From Baffinella frigidus (Eukaryota > Cryptophyceae > Cryptomonadales > Baffinellaceae), in the NCBI GenBank assembly GCA_026770585.1, contig MU647611.1, positions 16,275 through 48,691 of the forward strand: a stretch of DNA of 32,417 nucleotides, in the 5' to 3' direction. Made by a program: the position numbers and the translations under genes. The notes under the pieces are model-generated. The model was not told the origin of the DNA and made no database searches. It saw only the letters and a list, made by a program, of their open reading frames with translations. Shown in pieces: positions 17,632 through 27,100 of the stretch. The first letter of the stretch is position 1; each line of letters begins with the position of its first letter.

Positions 17632-18024
17632 ATGGCGGGAGGCGCCGGTCCTCGGTGGTGCATGCTCCGGATGGGCGATGCGGCGGTTGCGGTGCGGAAC
17701 CTCCCGTTTAGGATTGGCGCATGGGAGGACGCGGACATGATCGTGGAGGGTGGGATGAGCTGCTCCATTCACAAAATTCCTAGCGGTCTGGAGCTTCTGT
17801 CCTTCAATGGGGCGGCGCTGGTGAACGGGGCGGCACTAGGCGAGGGGGGCTTTCAGACGTTACGCAACGGCGACGTAGTGGCGATGGCCGCGGGGGGGCT
17901 GCAGTTTGCCGTCGAGGATATTCGTGAGGAGGCTAATGCCCAGCAGAGGGGTGGGAGCGAGGAGGCGGGGGCTCTGGAGAAAGCTATGGAGAAGTGCTTG
18001 GAGTGCACGATCTGCATGGAGACG
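17632..18024 (+). CDS. FHA-RING-ankyrin exon 1 (FHA domain, first RING cysteines)
   Basis: It encodes 131 codons. The FHA-like signature is FRIGAWEDADMIV, then SCSIHKI, SFNGAALVNG, LRNGDVVAM and LQFAVED. The Arg that usually follows the Gly of FRIG is replaced by Ala, and the Ser-Arg-x-x-His motif is altered (Ser is at His-4), so phosphopeptide affinity may be changed. The exon ends ECTICMET, the first Cys pair of the RING. Confidence 0.82.
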
Positions 18025-21000
18025 GTCCTGCCCGTCCTCCCTCCCTGTCCCCCCCTCCCGCGTGCGGCTCGCGCGTGTGCTTCGGATGGGGAGTGATGCG
18101 CTTGAGAAGTTGTGCCAAGGGGTGCGTTTTTATAAAAAAACTTGGTTGTACGCGGGTGCCGGCTGACAAGGGGCGTGTGGGAGCACAGATACATCGGGCA
18201 ACGGCGCTGCTGCCATGCATGCATACTGTTTGCGCGGGATGCGCCTCCAAATCGCTCGCACGCTCCGACACCTGCCCCTTGTGCCGCACTATGGTGCTTG
18301 GGGTGGGGAAGGTGTTCGCCTTGAACGCGGCAGTGGATGTTTTCCACGCATCTGTGCCCGGACGGAAGCGCCCGGCCGAGGAGCTGAGCAAGATGGACGA
18401 GGACGAGGAATCGCTCGCGGGGCAGGTGCAGCGCATCGTGCGGCAGCGGCATGGTGTCTCGATCCTCCAAGCGGTGCAGGACGGGGACCTGGCGGCAGTG
18501 CTGGACGGTCTCCTCAACGGGGCCGACGTCAACGAGCGGCCGTTGGGGGGAGGGTCGCTGCTGCACATTGCAGTGGATGCGGAAGACATACATATGGTGA
18601 GGACACCCAACACCAAAACCCCACACCTCAACCCCAGAACACTAAACCCTAAACCATGAACCCAGAACCCCAAACCCTAAACCCTCAACCCTAAACCCCA
18701 GACCCCAAACACTACGAATGGACCATGCATCCTAAACCATAAAGCCTACACCCTACACCCTAAACCCTAAACCCTGAACCCCAAACCCTAAACCCTAAAT
18801 CCTAAACCCTAAACCCTAAACCCTAAACCCTAAACCCTAGACCCAAAACCCTAAACCCTCAACCATAAACCCCAGACCCCAGACCTCAAACCCTCAACCC
18901 TCAACCCTAAACCATAAACCCTACATATGAACCCTGCCCCCTCAACCATAAACCCTAAACTCTGCACCCTAAACTCTAAACCCTTGACCGCAAACCCTAA
19001 ACGCTACACCCTGGACCCTAAACCCTAAGCCCTAAACCCTGAACCCTAAACCCCAAACCTCTGACCCCAGACTGTCAACCCTGACCCCTACACCCCAAAC
19101 CCTACACATAAACCCTGCACCCTAAACCATAAACCCTACACCCAAAACCCTAGACACAAACCCTAAAGCCTACACCCTAAAGCCTACACCCTGAACCCTA
19201 CACCCTAAACCCTAAACCCTATACCCTACACCCCAAACCCTCAACGCTAAACCCAACACCTGAACGTAAGCAATGAAACCCACACCCTTCACCATAAACC
19301 CTAACCCATAAACTCTAATCCCTAATCCCTAAACCCTAAACCCCAAACCCTAAACCCTACACCCTAAACCCTCAACCCTCAACCCTAAATCACCCTAAAC
19401 CCCAAACCCTCAACCCTAAACCCCAAACCCTACAACCCAAACCCTTAACCCCAAACCCTAAACCCTACACCCCACACCCCAAACCCTATTCCCAAAGCCT
19501 GAACGGTACACCTTGAACCGTGAAACAGGTGAGAGCGCTGCTCGCATCGGGGCCAGACCTCGAGGTGGAGGCAGCGGACGGGTAAACCCCACACCCCAAA
19601 CCCTCAACCCTAAACCCTATACCCTACACCCTAAACCCCAAACCCCAAATCCTCAACCCTAAACACTTAACCCTGAATTCTGCACCCTGAACCCTGAACC
19701 CTAAACCCTGAACCAGGACTGCGTTGAACCTTGCGGCTCAAATCGGTGACTTCGAGATCCTCCTGGCCTTGCTGGAAGCGGTTTAATAAACCCCAATCTC
19801 TTAACTCCAAACCCCATGACCGAATTCCGAAACCCGAAACCCGAAACCCGAAACCCGAAAACCTAAGCCCTAAACCCTAAACCCGAAACACGAAACACGA
19901 AACCCGAAAATTCCAACCCTACACCCTGAACCAAAAACCACAAACCACAGACCACAAACCCCAAACCTCAAACCCCGAACCCCACACCCCAAATCCAAAC
20001 CCCCAAACCTCAAACCCCAAAGCAGGGCGCCGACGGCGACGAGATCATAGATCTGGAGGAGGGGGGGGCTTTGTTGATGGAGGCGGCTCGCAGGGGCCTC
20101 GCGAGAGCAGTTGGAGCGCTGGTGCAGGACGACGCAAACGGGGTGTCCCTGGCCGACAGCAGCGAGACCGACGAGGATGGGGTGTTCCCGCTGCTCGAGG
20201 CCTCTCGCAGGGGGTTCCCCGAGGTGGTGCGGGCGCTGCTGCGGGGGGGCGCGGCAGCCGATCAGGCCACGACCATCGCCGACCGCTACGGCGACGAGCA
20301 CAGGGGCGTCACGGCGTTGCTCGTGGCGTGCGCGGAGGGGCATGGTGAGACGGTGGAGGCGCTGCTCGAGTGGGGGGCGACGCCGTGCCTCGAGGACGCG
20401 CTCGGGGTGTGCCCGCTGCTCCAGGCGTGTCAGAGTGGCCACGCGGATGTGGCGCGGAGACTCCTGAGGAAGGGCGTCTTCCCGAATCGGGCGGGCAGGG
20501 GGAAGGAGCAGGAAACCGCGTTGATCGCGGCTTCTGCGGGGGGGTTCGTGGAGGTGGTGCGGGCGCTGCTTGAGCACGGCGTGGATGTGCATCAGGGGGA
20601 CCACCGGGGGCGGTCTGCCTTGTTTTTCGCGTGCCAGTGTGACCCCGAAGTGCTCGAGCGTTATGCCAAGTGGCAGACGGTTTGGCCGAACGAGTATGTC
20701 CCGAGAGATCGCCGGCCGCTCGATGTCGTCTCTGCGCTGCTTGAGCACGGCGCTGACGCGAATCAGGCGGACAGGGATGGGGAGTGTGCGCTGAGGATGA
20801 CGGGGGACGTGGGGCGTGTGCGGATCATGCGGACGCACAGGGCCGACGTGAACCAGTGCGACAGCAAGGGGCGGAGCGTGCTCCTGCACTGCATGGACAC
20901 GCAGCTGCACCTGGAGGTGCACGAGCTGGGCTTTGCGTGGGACGAGGGATCATCCCAGGATGACCATCCTGAGGAGGAGTCGAGCAGGGTGCGCGCGGCT

Positions 21001-21651
21001 GCGATGGAAAAGTCCTGGGGGGCTCACCTCGAGGTTGTGCTCGAGCTTGCTGGCAATGGGGCGGACGTGCGGGGGGCGCCGGTGCTCCTGGCGAGCATGC
21101 AGGGACTCTTGGCGCTCCTTGAGAACGGGGCAGCTTCTTGCGACGGTGGTGCGCATGCAGCAGCGTTGGGCGGACAATGGGCAGTGGTGCGCGCGCTGCT
21201 GGATGCGGGGGCGGGCCTGTTCCATGCCGACGGCAAGGGCAACACGGCCCTGCACCTCGCGTGCCAGGCCGGGCACACGGACGCCGTGCGAGCCATGGCC
21301 GGGGGGTCGCTCATCGACACGGGCAACCACGAGGGCGGGACGGCGCTCATGGCGGCGTCTTACCGCGGCCACGTGGAGTGTGTTCGGGCGCTGCTCGGGG
21401 CCGGGGCGAGCGTGAGCGTGGTGGATGCGCAGGGGCGCCACGCACTGTGGTGGGCGCTTGGGCTGTGGAAAGTGGTGCAGGCGCTTGTGGCGGCGGGGGT
21501 CGACGAGGCGATCAAGGGTGCGGCGCTCGAGCGGGCTGTGCGGCAGGGGTGGGACGAGGTGGCACAGGTGCTTCGCGGGGAGGAGGTGCGGGACAGGTTC
21601 CACGGGTTTGACGGTTATGTCCAGCGGGCGTACCTCCCTGAGTTGGACTGA
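17632..21651 (+). CDS. FHA-RING-ankyrin protein, probable E3 ubiquitin ligase
   Basis: Probable E3 ubiquitin ligase. The FHA domain would bind phosphothreonine targets, the RING finger would recruit an E2 enzyme, and about 14 ankyrin repeats would bind partners. Five exons: 17632-18024, 18189-18596, 19529-19581, 19717-19780 and 20026-21651, totalling 2541 nt (846 residues plus stop) in frame throughout. FHA is about residues 5-95, RING about 122-165, a basic/acidic linker about 175-200, and ankyrins from about 210 to the end. FHA plus RING recalls CHFR and RNF8, but ankyrins in place of their C-terminal regions are unusual. The start is the Met just before the FHA fold; it follows a TTTGGCGC element by 13 nt. 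Stop TGA at 21649; AATAAA at 21821. Introns 2-4 are CCCTAAA-type repeats. The donor of intron 1 could also be at 18034. Confidence 0.87.
18189..18596 (+). CDS. FHA-RING-ankyrin exon 2 (rest of RING, first ankyrin)
   Basis: After an acceptor ending GCACAG, the exon reads ATALLPCMHTVCAGC and then DTCPLC. This completes a C3HC4 RING with 12 residues between Cys2 and Cys3. It continues through a KRPAEELSKMDEDEE linker into the first ankyrin repeat (LQAVQDGDLAAVLDGLLNGA). The donor after DIHM is GTGAGG, phase 0. Confidence 0.85.
18601..20020. repeat. Telomere-like introns of the FHA-RING-ankyrin gene
   Basis: Introns 18597-19528, 19582-19716 and 19781-20025 consist almost wholly of CCCTAAA, CCCTACA, CCCCAAA and CCCTGAA units, C-rich on the sense strand. 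The last also has CCCGAAA and CACGAAA units. Each ends in AG directly before an ankyrin exon. Confidence 0.92.
19529..19780 (+). CDS. Two ankyrin micro-exons inside telomere-like introns
   Basis: Exon 19529-19581 (53 nt) encodes VRALLASGPDLEVEAADG. Exon 19717-19780 (64 nt) encodes TALNLAAQIGDFEILLALLE and a final Ala. The split Gly codon between them, and the phase-0 junctions to the outer exons, give uninterrupted ankyrin repeats from exon 2 to exon 5. Both are surrounded by CCCTAAA-like sequence and would be missed without splicing logic. Confidence 0.88.
20026..21651 (+). CDS. Terminal ankyrin-repeat exon
   Basis: It encodes 541 residues and the stop codon, starting GADGDEIIDLEE after an AAAGCAG acceptor. 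About 12 ankyrin repeats are recognisable (for example TALLVACAEGHGETVEALLE, TALIAASAGGFVEVVRALLE, TALHLACQAGHTDAV and TALMAASYRGHVECVRALLG). The stretch around residues 290-350 of the exon is degenerate, with an acidic insert (DDHPEEESS). The C-terminus RFHGFDGYVQRAYLPELD does not look like an ankyrin. Confidence 0.92.
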   Translation, partial: GADGDEIIDLEEGGALLMEAARRGLARAVGALVQDDANGVSLADSSETDEDGVFPLLEASRRGFPEVVRALLRGGAAADQATTIADRYGDEHRGVTALLVACAEGHGETVEALLEWGATPCLEDALGVCPLLQACQSGHADVARRLLRKGVFPNRAGRGKEQETALIAASAGGFVEVVRALLEHGVDVHQGDHRGRSALFFACQCDPEVLERYAKWQTVWPNEYVPRDRRPLDVVSALLEHGADANQADRDGECALRMTGDVGRVRIMRTHRADVNQCDSKGRSVLLHCMDTQLHLEVHELGFAWDEGSSQDDHPEEESSRVRAAAMEKSWGAHLEVVLELAGNGADVRGAPVLLASMQGLLALLENGAASCDGGAHAAALGGQWAVVRALLDAGAGLFHADGKGNTALHLACQAGHTDAVRAMAGGSLIDTGNHEGGTALMAASYRGHVECVRALLGAGASVSVVDAQGRHALWWALGLWKVVQALVAAGVDEAIKGAALERAVRQGWDEVAQVLRGEEVRDRFHGFDGYVQRAYLPELD

Positions 21652-21820
21652 TGCGGAGCAGGGCGTTTTTGAGAGGCGATTTCCTTAATGGTATGAGCTC
21701 GCGCTCTGAGAGAAGGAGAGGGGGGGGGGACGCAGCGTGTAGAGTGCTCATGACCTTTCTCTAGGACCTGGTCAGACACGGCCTCTGTGGGGGTGCATAC
21801 ATGGCGGCAGTGTTGGTAGT

Positions 21821-21826
21821 AATAAA
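21821..21826 (+). promoter_or_regulatory. AATAAA poly(A) signal
   Basis: A canonical AATAAA lies 170 nt after the stop of the FHA-RING-ankyrin gene. It sits within a block (about 21795-21832) that is partly conserved at 23722-23765. Confidence 0.5.
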
Positions 21827-21899
21827 GGTCTCCCTGCACTCAGCCTGTGTGGGTATCTAGGCTCTAAGGGCTCCTCAGGAAGCACGGTTATGATGACGC

Positions 21900-21990
21900 C
21901 AAAGAAGATTCACTTGGGCCTCCGAAGTAGATTCACTTGAGAGAGTTGACTGGAAACTCCGGTCCTTCTAAAGGAGAGTTGACTGGAAAC
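21900..21990. repeat. Short tandem duplications
   Basis: GAGAGTTGACTGGAAACTCC occurs twice (about 21940 and 21974), preceded by a doubled AGATTCACTTG. Confidence 0.75.
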
Positions 21991-22185
21991 TCCGGCCCTA
22001 CTAAGGCCTGCTGATCCGTTTCAGTCAACCTAACGAAAGACAAGAGACACCGCGTGACACGCGGGCGGGTAGTGTCCAGAGCCTGAGCTTTGCGCGTGAT
22101 GCTGTGTGATCGATGAACGATGCTTCCCACCCCGACGCGCGCTGCGGAAGCGTGGGCATACCCGACTGCGAGAGAGAGATGTTTA

Positions 22186-22348
22186 TCAATCCAACACGGC
22201 AGCCTGCGAGCTGAACGCACTCGCCACCTGTTCTGCGCCCGCGCGCGAGGGAAGGACCCGGGGTGCTGTGGCGGTGGAGGTTGACGGCGCGCCCTCGGCT
22301 CCGCCCTCGACGTGCGAGGCAGGCCACTTGATCGGGATGCGCCCCGCC
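22186..22348 (-). CDS. Second, alternative terminal exon of the SAP gene
   Basis: After GGGGATCAG this minus-strand stretch reads IPIKWPASHVEGGAEGAPS and stays open to a TGA at 22186. It matches the end of the main terminal exon (IVPRKRPTSQVQGGDEGA) in protein and in DNA (compare plus 22300-22340 with 22814-22856). It may be an alternative 3' exon, or a relic of duplication. Confidence 0.35.
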
Positions 22349-22359
22349 CTGATCCCCGC

Positions 22360-22800
22360 CTCCATGTATTCCCTCGAGTGTAGGCCGTGTAGGATCAGGC
22401 CTGAACGTATATCTCTTCTGGGATCACCAAGGGGGTTGCTCTTCGTAATGTTATGGCCGTTTTTGTATTTTAATTAAAACGACAGGAAATGTCGTGCTAT
22501 GTGGTCAACAAACGCTGCCAACCCCCCACCCCGCGCGAGCCAGCTCACAGTGCCCACGGAACCACGTTTTCTCGCCTCCACAAGCAGAACCTAAGTGCCC
22601 ATACCGGATTTGGGGCCTTCGTTTTCTCAATTTTGACGAGAGGGTTGACCAAATCTTGCGTTTCGTCAACCCGCAGGTACTGCTCTAAGAAAACAGACTC
22701 CGACCGAGGCTCGACCAAGGGTGCTCTTATCCCGGATATCCCTGGAGTGTGAAGATTTCACCAGCACTATTGAAGTGACGGGATGGGCCCGCCTCGGGAC
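22360..22800. other. No supported gene
   Basis: Sequence downstream of the SAP gene with short ORFs only. No poly(A) hexamer on the minus strand was identified with confidence. Confidence 0.4.
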
Positions 22801-22803
22801 AGA

Positions 22804-24119
22804 CTAGGCGCCCTCGTCTCCGCCCTGGACTTGCGAGGTAGGCCGCTTCCTCGGGACGATACCCGGGGCGCACCCCTTGGCGTCTTCGGGTGCAGCGGGA
22901 GGGCGCGTCTTCGCAACGAGCCCCGCACGAAGGTCCTCGAGGCGGCTGAGCATCCACGCGCGCAAGTTCTCCGGGGCGTCGCAGCACGTCTCCCCGCTCG
23001 CCACGAACGTCACGTGGAACGCCGCGACCCTCCCCCCGAGCCGCGTGCACCCGCCACCCTACAGCCTGAAGCGCCCCGCGTACATCTCTCGGATCTCCCC
23101 ACGCACAACCTCATCGCCCTCCGCCTCCCCCGGCTGCTCCGCACCGATGGCAGCCCGCACGTCCGCAAGGTGCGTCTTGGCCGATCCCGGACGCTCGGGC
23201 ATGATCTTGCCCCACGGGGCGCGGTCCGGGACGGGGAGCGTGCAGCACAGCCGCGGAAAGGCGCGGGGGGACGCCGTGGAGAGCGCAGGTGCCGGCACGC
23301 TGGGGAACGTGGGGCACTTGCGGGCGAGGAGTGCGCGTAGCTCCAAGACCTGGGCGTACCGGCCGTGGCAGCGCGGGTGAGTGCGAGGTCCGAAAGGAAG
23401 CATGGCCATTCTGCAGATCCTTTCCACGGGAGGGCGGGGTGTCCGCCTATGTTGGGGGTGATTTGAATGGACCTAAACGGAGGGGATCCACGCTTGTGGT
23501 GCTGCGAACACGCATGCGATTTGGAGCAACTCGTGGCACCGGGGGTCAACCCCTCATCCCAAACCCTACACCGTACACCCTAAACCCCGAACCCCAAACC
23601 CTCAACCCCAAACCCTACAGCAAGATGCTGGGCAAAAGCTGTGGAAGGCGAACAGGAGTGTCGCACGGGCCTAGCGCGGGGGGGGTGCACACCGCGGAGA
23701 TTGCACATGACCTCTATCGGCGTACATAAATGGCCGCCGTGTTGGTAGCAATACAGGTCTTTCTCGTTCTCTGGGGTCAGACGGGGCAGCGCAGGATGGA
23801 GCTATTGGATAAGGTTTGGAATACCTCTCGCTGAAAGTGCCCCACGGATTCGCCCACGACTTTCACCTGTGTTGGGGTTTCGGGTTTCGGGCTTCGGGTT
23901 AGGGTTTAGGGTCCAGGGTTCCGGTTTCAAGGTGTAGAGTGTAGGGTGTAAGGTGTAGGGCGTAGGGTGTAGGGTGTAGGGTGTAGAATGTGGGGTGTAG
24001 GGTGTAGGGTGCAAGGTGTAGGGTGTCGGGTGTAGGGTGCAGGGTTTGACCGTGCCGGCGACCGTGGTGAGCAGAGGCACGGTCTGCCGGGCGAGGGTCT
24101 GTCTCTCGCACACATGCTC
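22804..24119 (-). CDS. SAP gene, C-terminal exons
   Basis: Exon 24063-24119 (19 codons, EHVCERQTLARQTVPLLTT) follows a TTTGGCAG acceptor. Exon 23063-23349 starts VLELRALLARK and reaches EMYAGRFR. Then either a TAG at 23059-23061 ends the protein, or a 33-nt GTAGGG..GGGAG intron is removed and the frame continues AAFHVTFVASGETCC to a TAG at 22804. The downstream part looks protein-like in that frame (ENLRAWMLSRLEDLRAGLVA). No domain is recognised here. Confidence 0.5.
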
Positions 24120-27100
24120 CTGCCAAACCAGGAACGCCGCTTCAGGTTGCTCCGCCCTGAGGTCCAGATATTTCAGCTGACTGATCGAAGATTCACATCT
24201 TCAAGCAGTTGCGTGTGTCCCTGCTCGCTCTGATCTTCACGCAGTCGTCGCCCGCGCTACTAAGCGAGGTGACCGACTTAGAAGGGTCATGGATGCTTCC
24301 GGTGGGAGCTCACCCCAGATACAGATGGGACATATTTTGGATCCTACAGTAGGCCTACAGTAGGCCTACGTATACATCCCTACAGTGGTCCTGATTGTGG
24401 GGGGGGGGGCTCTTTATGATCACGGATGCTTTCGGTGGGAGCTCACCCGCGGCTCCCCCAGCGTGAACTCAAACCCGCACCGCGCGCACCCCCCCCCCCG
24501 CCACACACACCCCGCCTCGTGCGCCCCCACGTCCCTCCGCTGCACCTGCCTCAGGATTTACGGTTTAGGGATCAGGGTTTGGGAATTAGGGATTAAGGGG
24601 TAGGGGGTACCTGGGCGGTGCACCCCGCGTGCGTGCACGCGGCCACGGCGAAGTTGCACTCCGCCAGGTGCTCCGCGAGTGCGCCCAGCCTCCCGGTCCA
24701 GCCGCACGTCTCCTGCGCGCCAACGCCCGTTCGTTCGCGGATGACGCCAGCCCCGGTCGGGACCGCGTGGCGGGGGCGTTTGGAAGGGCGCCCGGAGGCG
24801 GAGGGGGGGGGGGAGTTGAGGCGATTCGCTGGTGGCGCCGGGAGGTCGTCGGGGCCGAGACCTGCGGACGCGCCAGTAGTAATGAGGACGTGGTCTGAGG
24901 ATGTGACAGTGGCAATGAGGACGTGGTGTGAGGACGTGCCAGTGGCAATGCGGACGTGGTGTGAGGACGTCTCAGTGGTGATGAGGACGCGACCTGGGGA
25001 GAGGGTGCCGTGGAGATCGGGCGCAAAGTTGGCGCGCCGTTTCCTGGAGGGGGGAGAGTCGCTTTACTAAACCACAGCGCGGAATATGCCAATAGTGGTC
25101 ATGATTATGACAAGGCAGAGTTACACTGCCTGCTGTGCGCACTGTAAACACAAGGTGCATAGTTTCGCATGCGTGTTTTGAGGGGGGGGTCTGCAACCTG
25201 AGGCCGTTGGCGATGGCTTGAGGCGAGAGGTTCTGGACATGGCCGACACCACTGCTCCAGGGAGTCAGCAAGGTGTCAGAAGTTGATGGCCAGATGCCCA
25301 AGTCTCTTTGCTGCGCGCTCGGACCCATGCGAGGTATATCCTTGCAAGGCATGCCCCGAATCCGCTACGGCAGATGCGTCCCGCGCAGGACGCATCCACG
25401 CCAGGGCATACTCCGAAATTTCATTTGACTACACCATCTACGAGTAAAATTGATTCTGAGGGGGAAACACGCCATTTTTTTGGGAATTGGAGCCCTTTGT
25501 TTGCGGAATAATAAGAATTTGTATCGGGATCAGGTTCATTGACACTTTTAGTGCGAATCGTTGCGTTTGAAATTTGCATTTATGAACTTGCGTGGCTTGA
25601 TGGAGGCACTCACTCGGGATGCGGCCAGTCTCCTGGATAAGGTTGAATCTATGTGCTAAGCTTGAAGCGGGTCTAACAGGAATCAACCATCGCGATTGGG
25701 TGTTAGGGGAGAGCAGCTGTGCCGACAAAGGTTCGCTTGATATGATATGATATCAAGCAAACCTGAGATCAAGCGAACCTCACCTCGGTTGGCATCGTCG
25801 AAGGAGCGCTTCAACATCAGAAGAGTACGGGGGGGGGGTCCACGCAAGAAGAGACCGAGAGGTTCTCGTTGGAAAAACGTGGACTAAAAATAAGGGAGGG
25901 GGGAGGGGGGGGGTCCTTACGAGTTGTAGAGTTTGATCACCACGCTGGAGAAAATCGCCTCTTTCACAAGATCTGCAGGGTCGAGAACTCCGTAGTGGCC
26001 CGGAAAGCCCCACCAGCTCCCCTGCTCGCCTGCCCCGCGCTCGAAGCTCCTCGGGTGTTTGGCTCGGAGAGAGATGGCGAAGGTGCGGGCATCCAAGATG
26101 CGCTCCACCAGGGCATGCCTGCTCCCCCCGGACAAAGAAAGACCAGCGTCCCTGCAGAGATCCTTGAGATGAATCCCGGAGAGCTGCTCCAGCGTGCTCC
26201 TGTCCTGTGCCGGGGGAGGAGGAGGAGAGGCGTTAGCGGTTGGGGCATCGACAAAGCGACAGCGGCACCCCGACCCTCGCTTCTGACTCGAGAAAGATCT
26301 CATCACCAAATCATGCCTGCTACGCTGTTGACCACACTCCGCCACTCCGAACCGATGACCCACAATCCATGGAAAGACGTGTGCCAGTCAAGTGGCGCGG
26401 CTATTCGTACCCAGACGACAGCGGCCGCCATCTCTTCCTCGAGGGTGGGAGCAGCCCCCCCGGCTCCCTCACCCCCCCCCGTGGCCGAGGACGACCACAA
26501 CGCAGTGAGGTTGAGAAGATCCAAAGGAAGCTCAACAACGTCGTCGTCGTCGAGGGCGGGCGCGAAGTTGGCGCGCCGTTTCCTGGATCAGAGACACGTC
26601 GCGTCACGGAATCAAGGCAAGGGTGGTAATGATGACATGGAGGAGAAGATCGAGGCGCATCGATGACACTGCTGCGCGCTGCAAATGCAAGGCGCCGGGT
26701 TGCGCAGGCATGTTTCGGGTGGGTCGTCTGCAACCTGAGGGACTTGACCAGAGTTTCAGACGACTTCCTCTGGAATTCGTTGGCACCACTGCTCGAGGCA
26801 ACGCAGCGAGGCGTCAGGAGCGTGTGTTTGGATGGCCAGTAGTCCTGCTGCGCCCCCGAAACCGAGCGACCAACATGATTGCATGGCATCGAACGAACCC
26901 GCAACTCAAACAATCCATTGTTCACTGGCGAAGCACAGTTCCAACCCTTCAACTACGCTTGGTGTGGGTCAAATGTGCGCTTGAAGTCCCGCATAGAAAA
27001 TAATGGGGGTAGATTTTGCAGAGCTGAGACAACGGTATAATGAGAAGATGCGGGGACTTGGGAGGCTCACGGGTTATGGAAATTGAGATGCACGCCGCTG

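Noticed and set aside
20111-20467. Alternative-frame ORFs over the ankyrin exon, plus and minus strands
   Set aside because: They are Arg/Cys-rich shadows of the GC-rich ankyrin coding frame.
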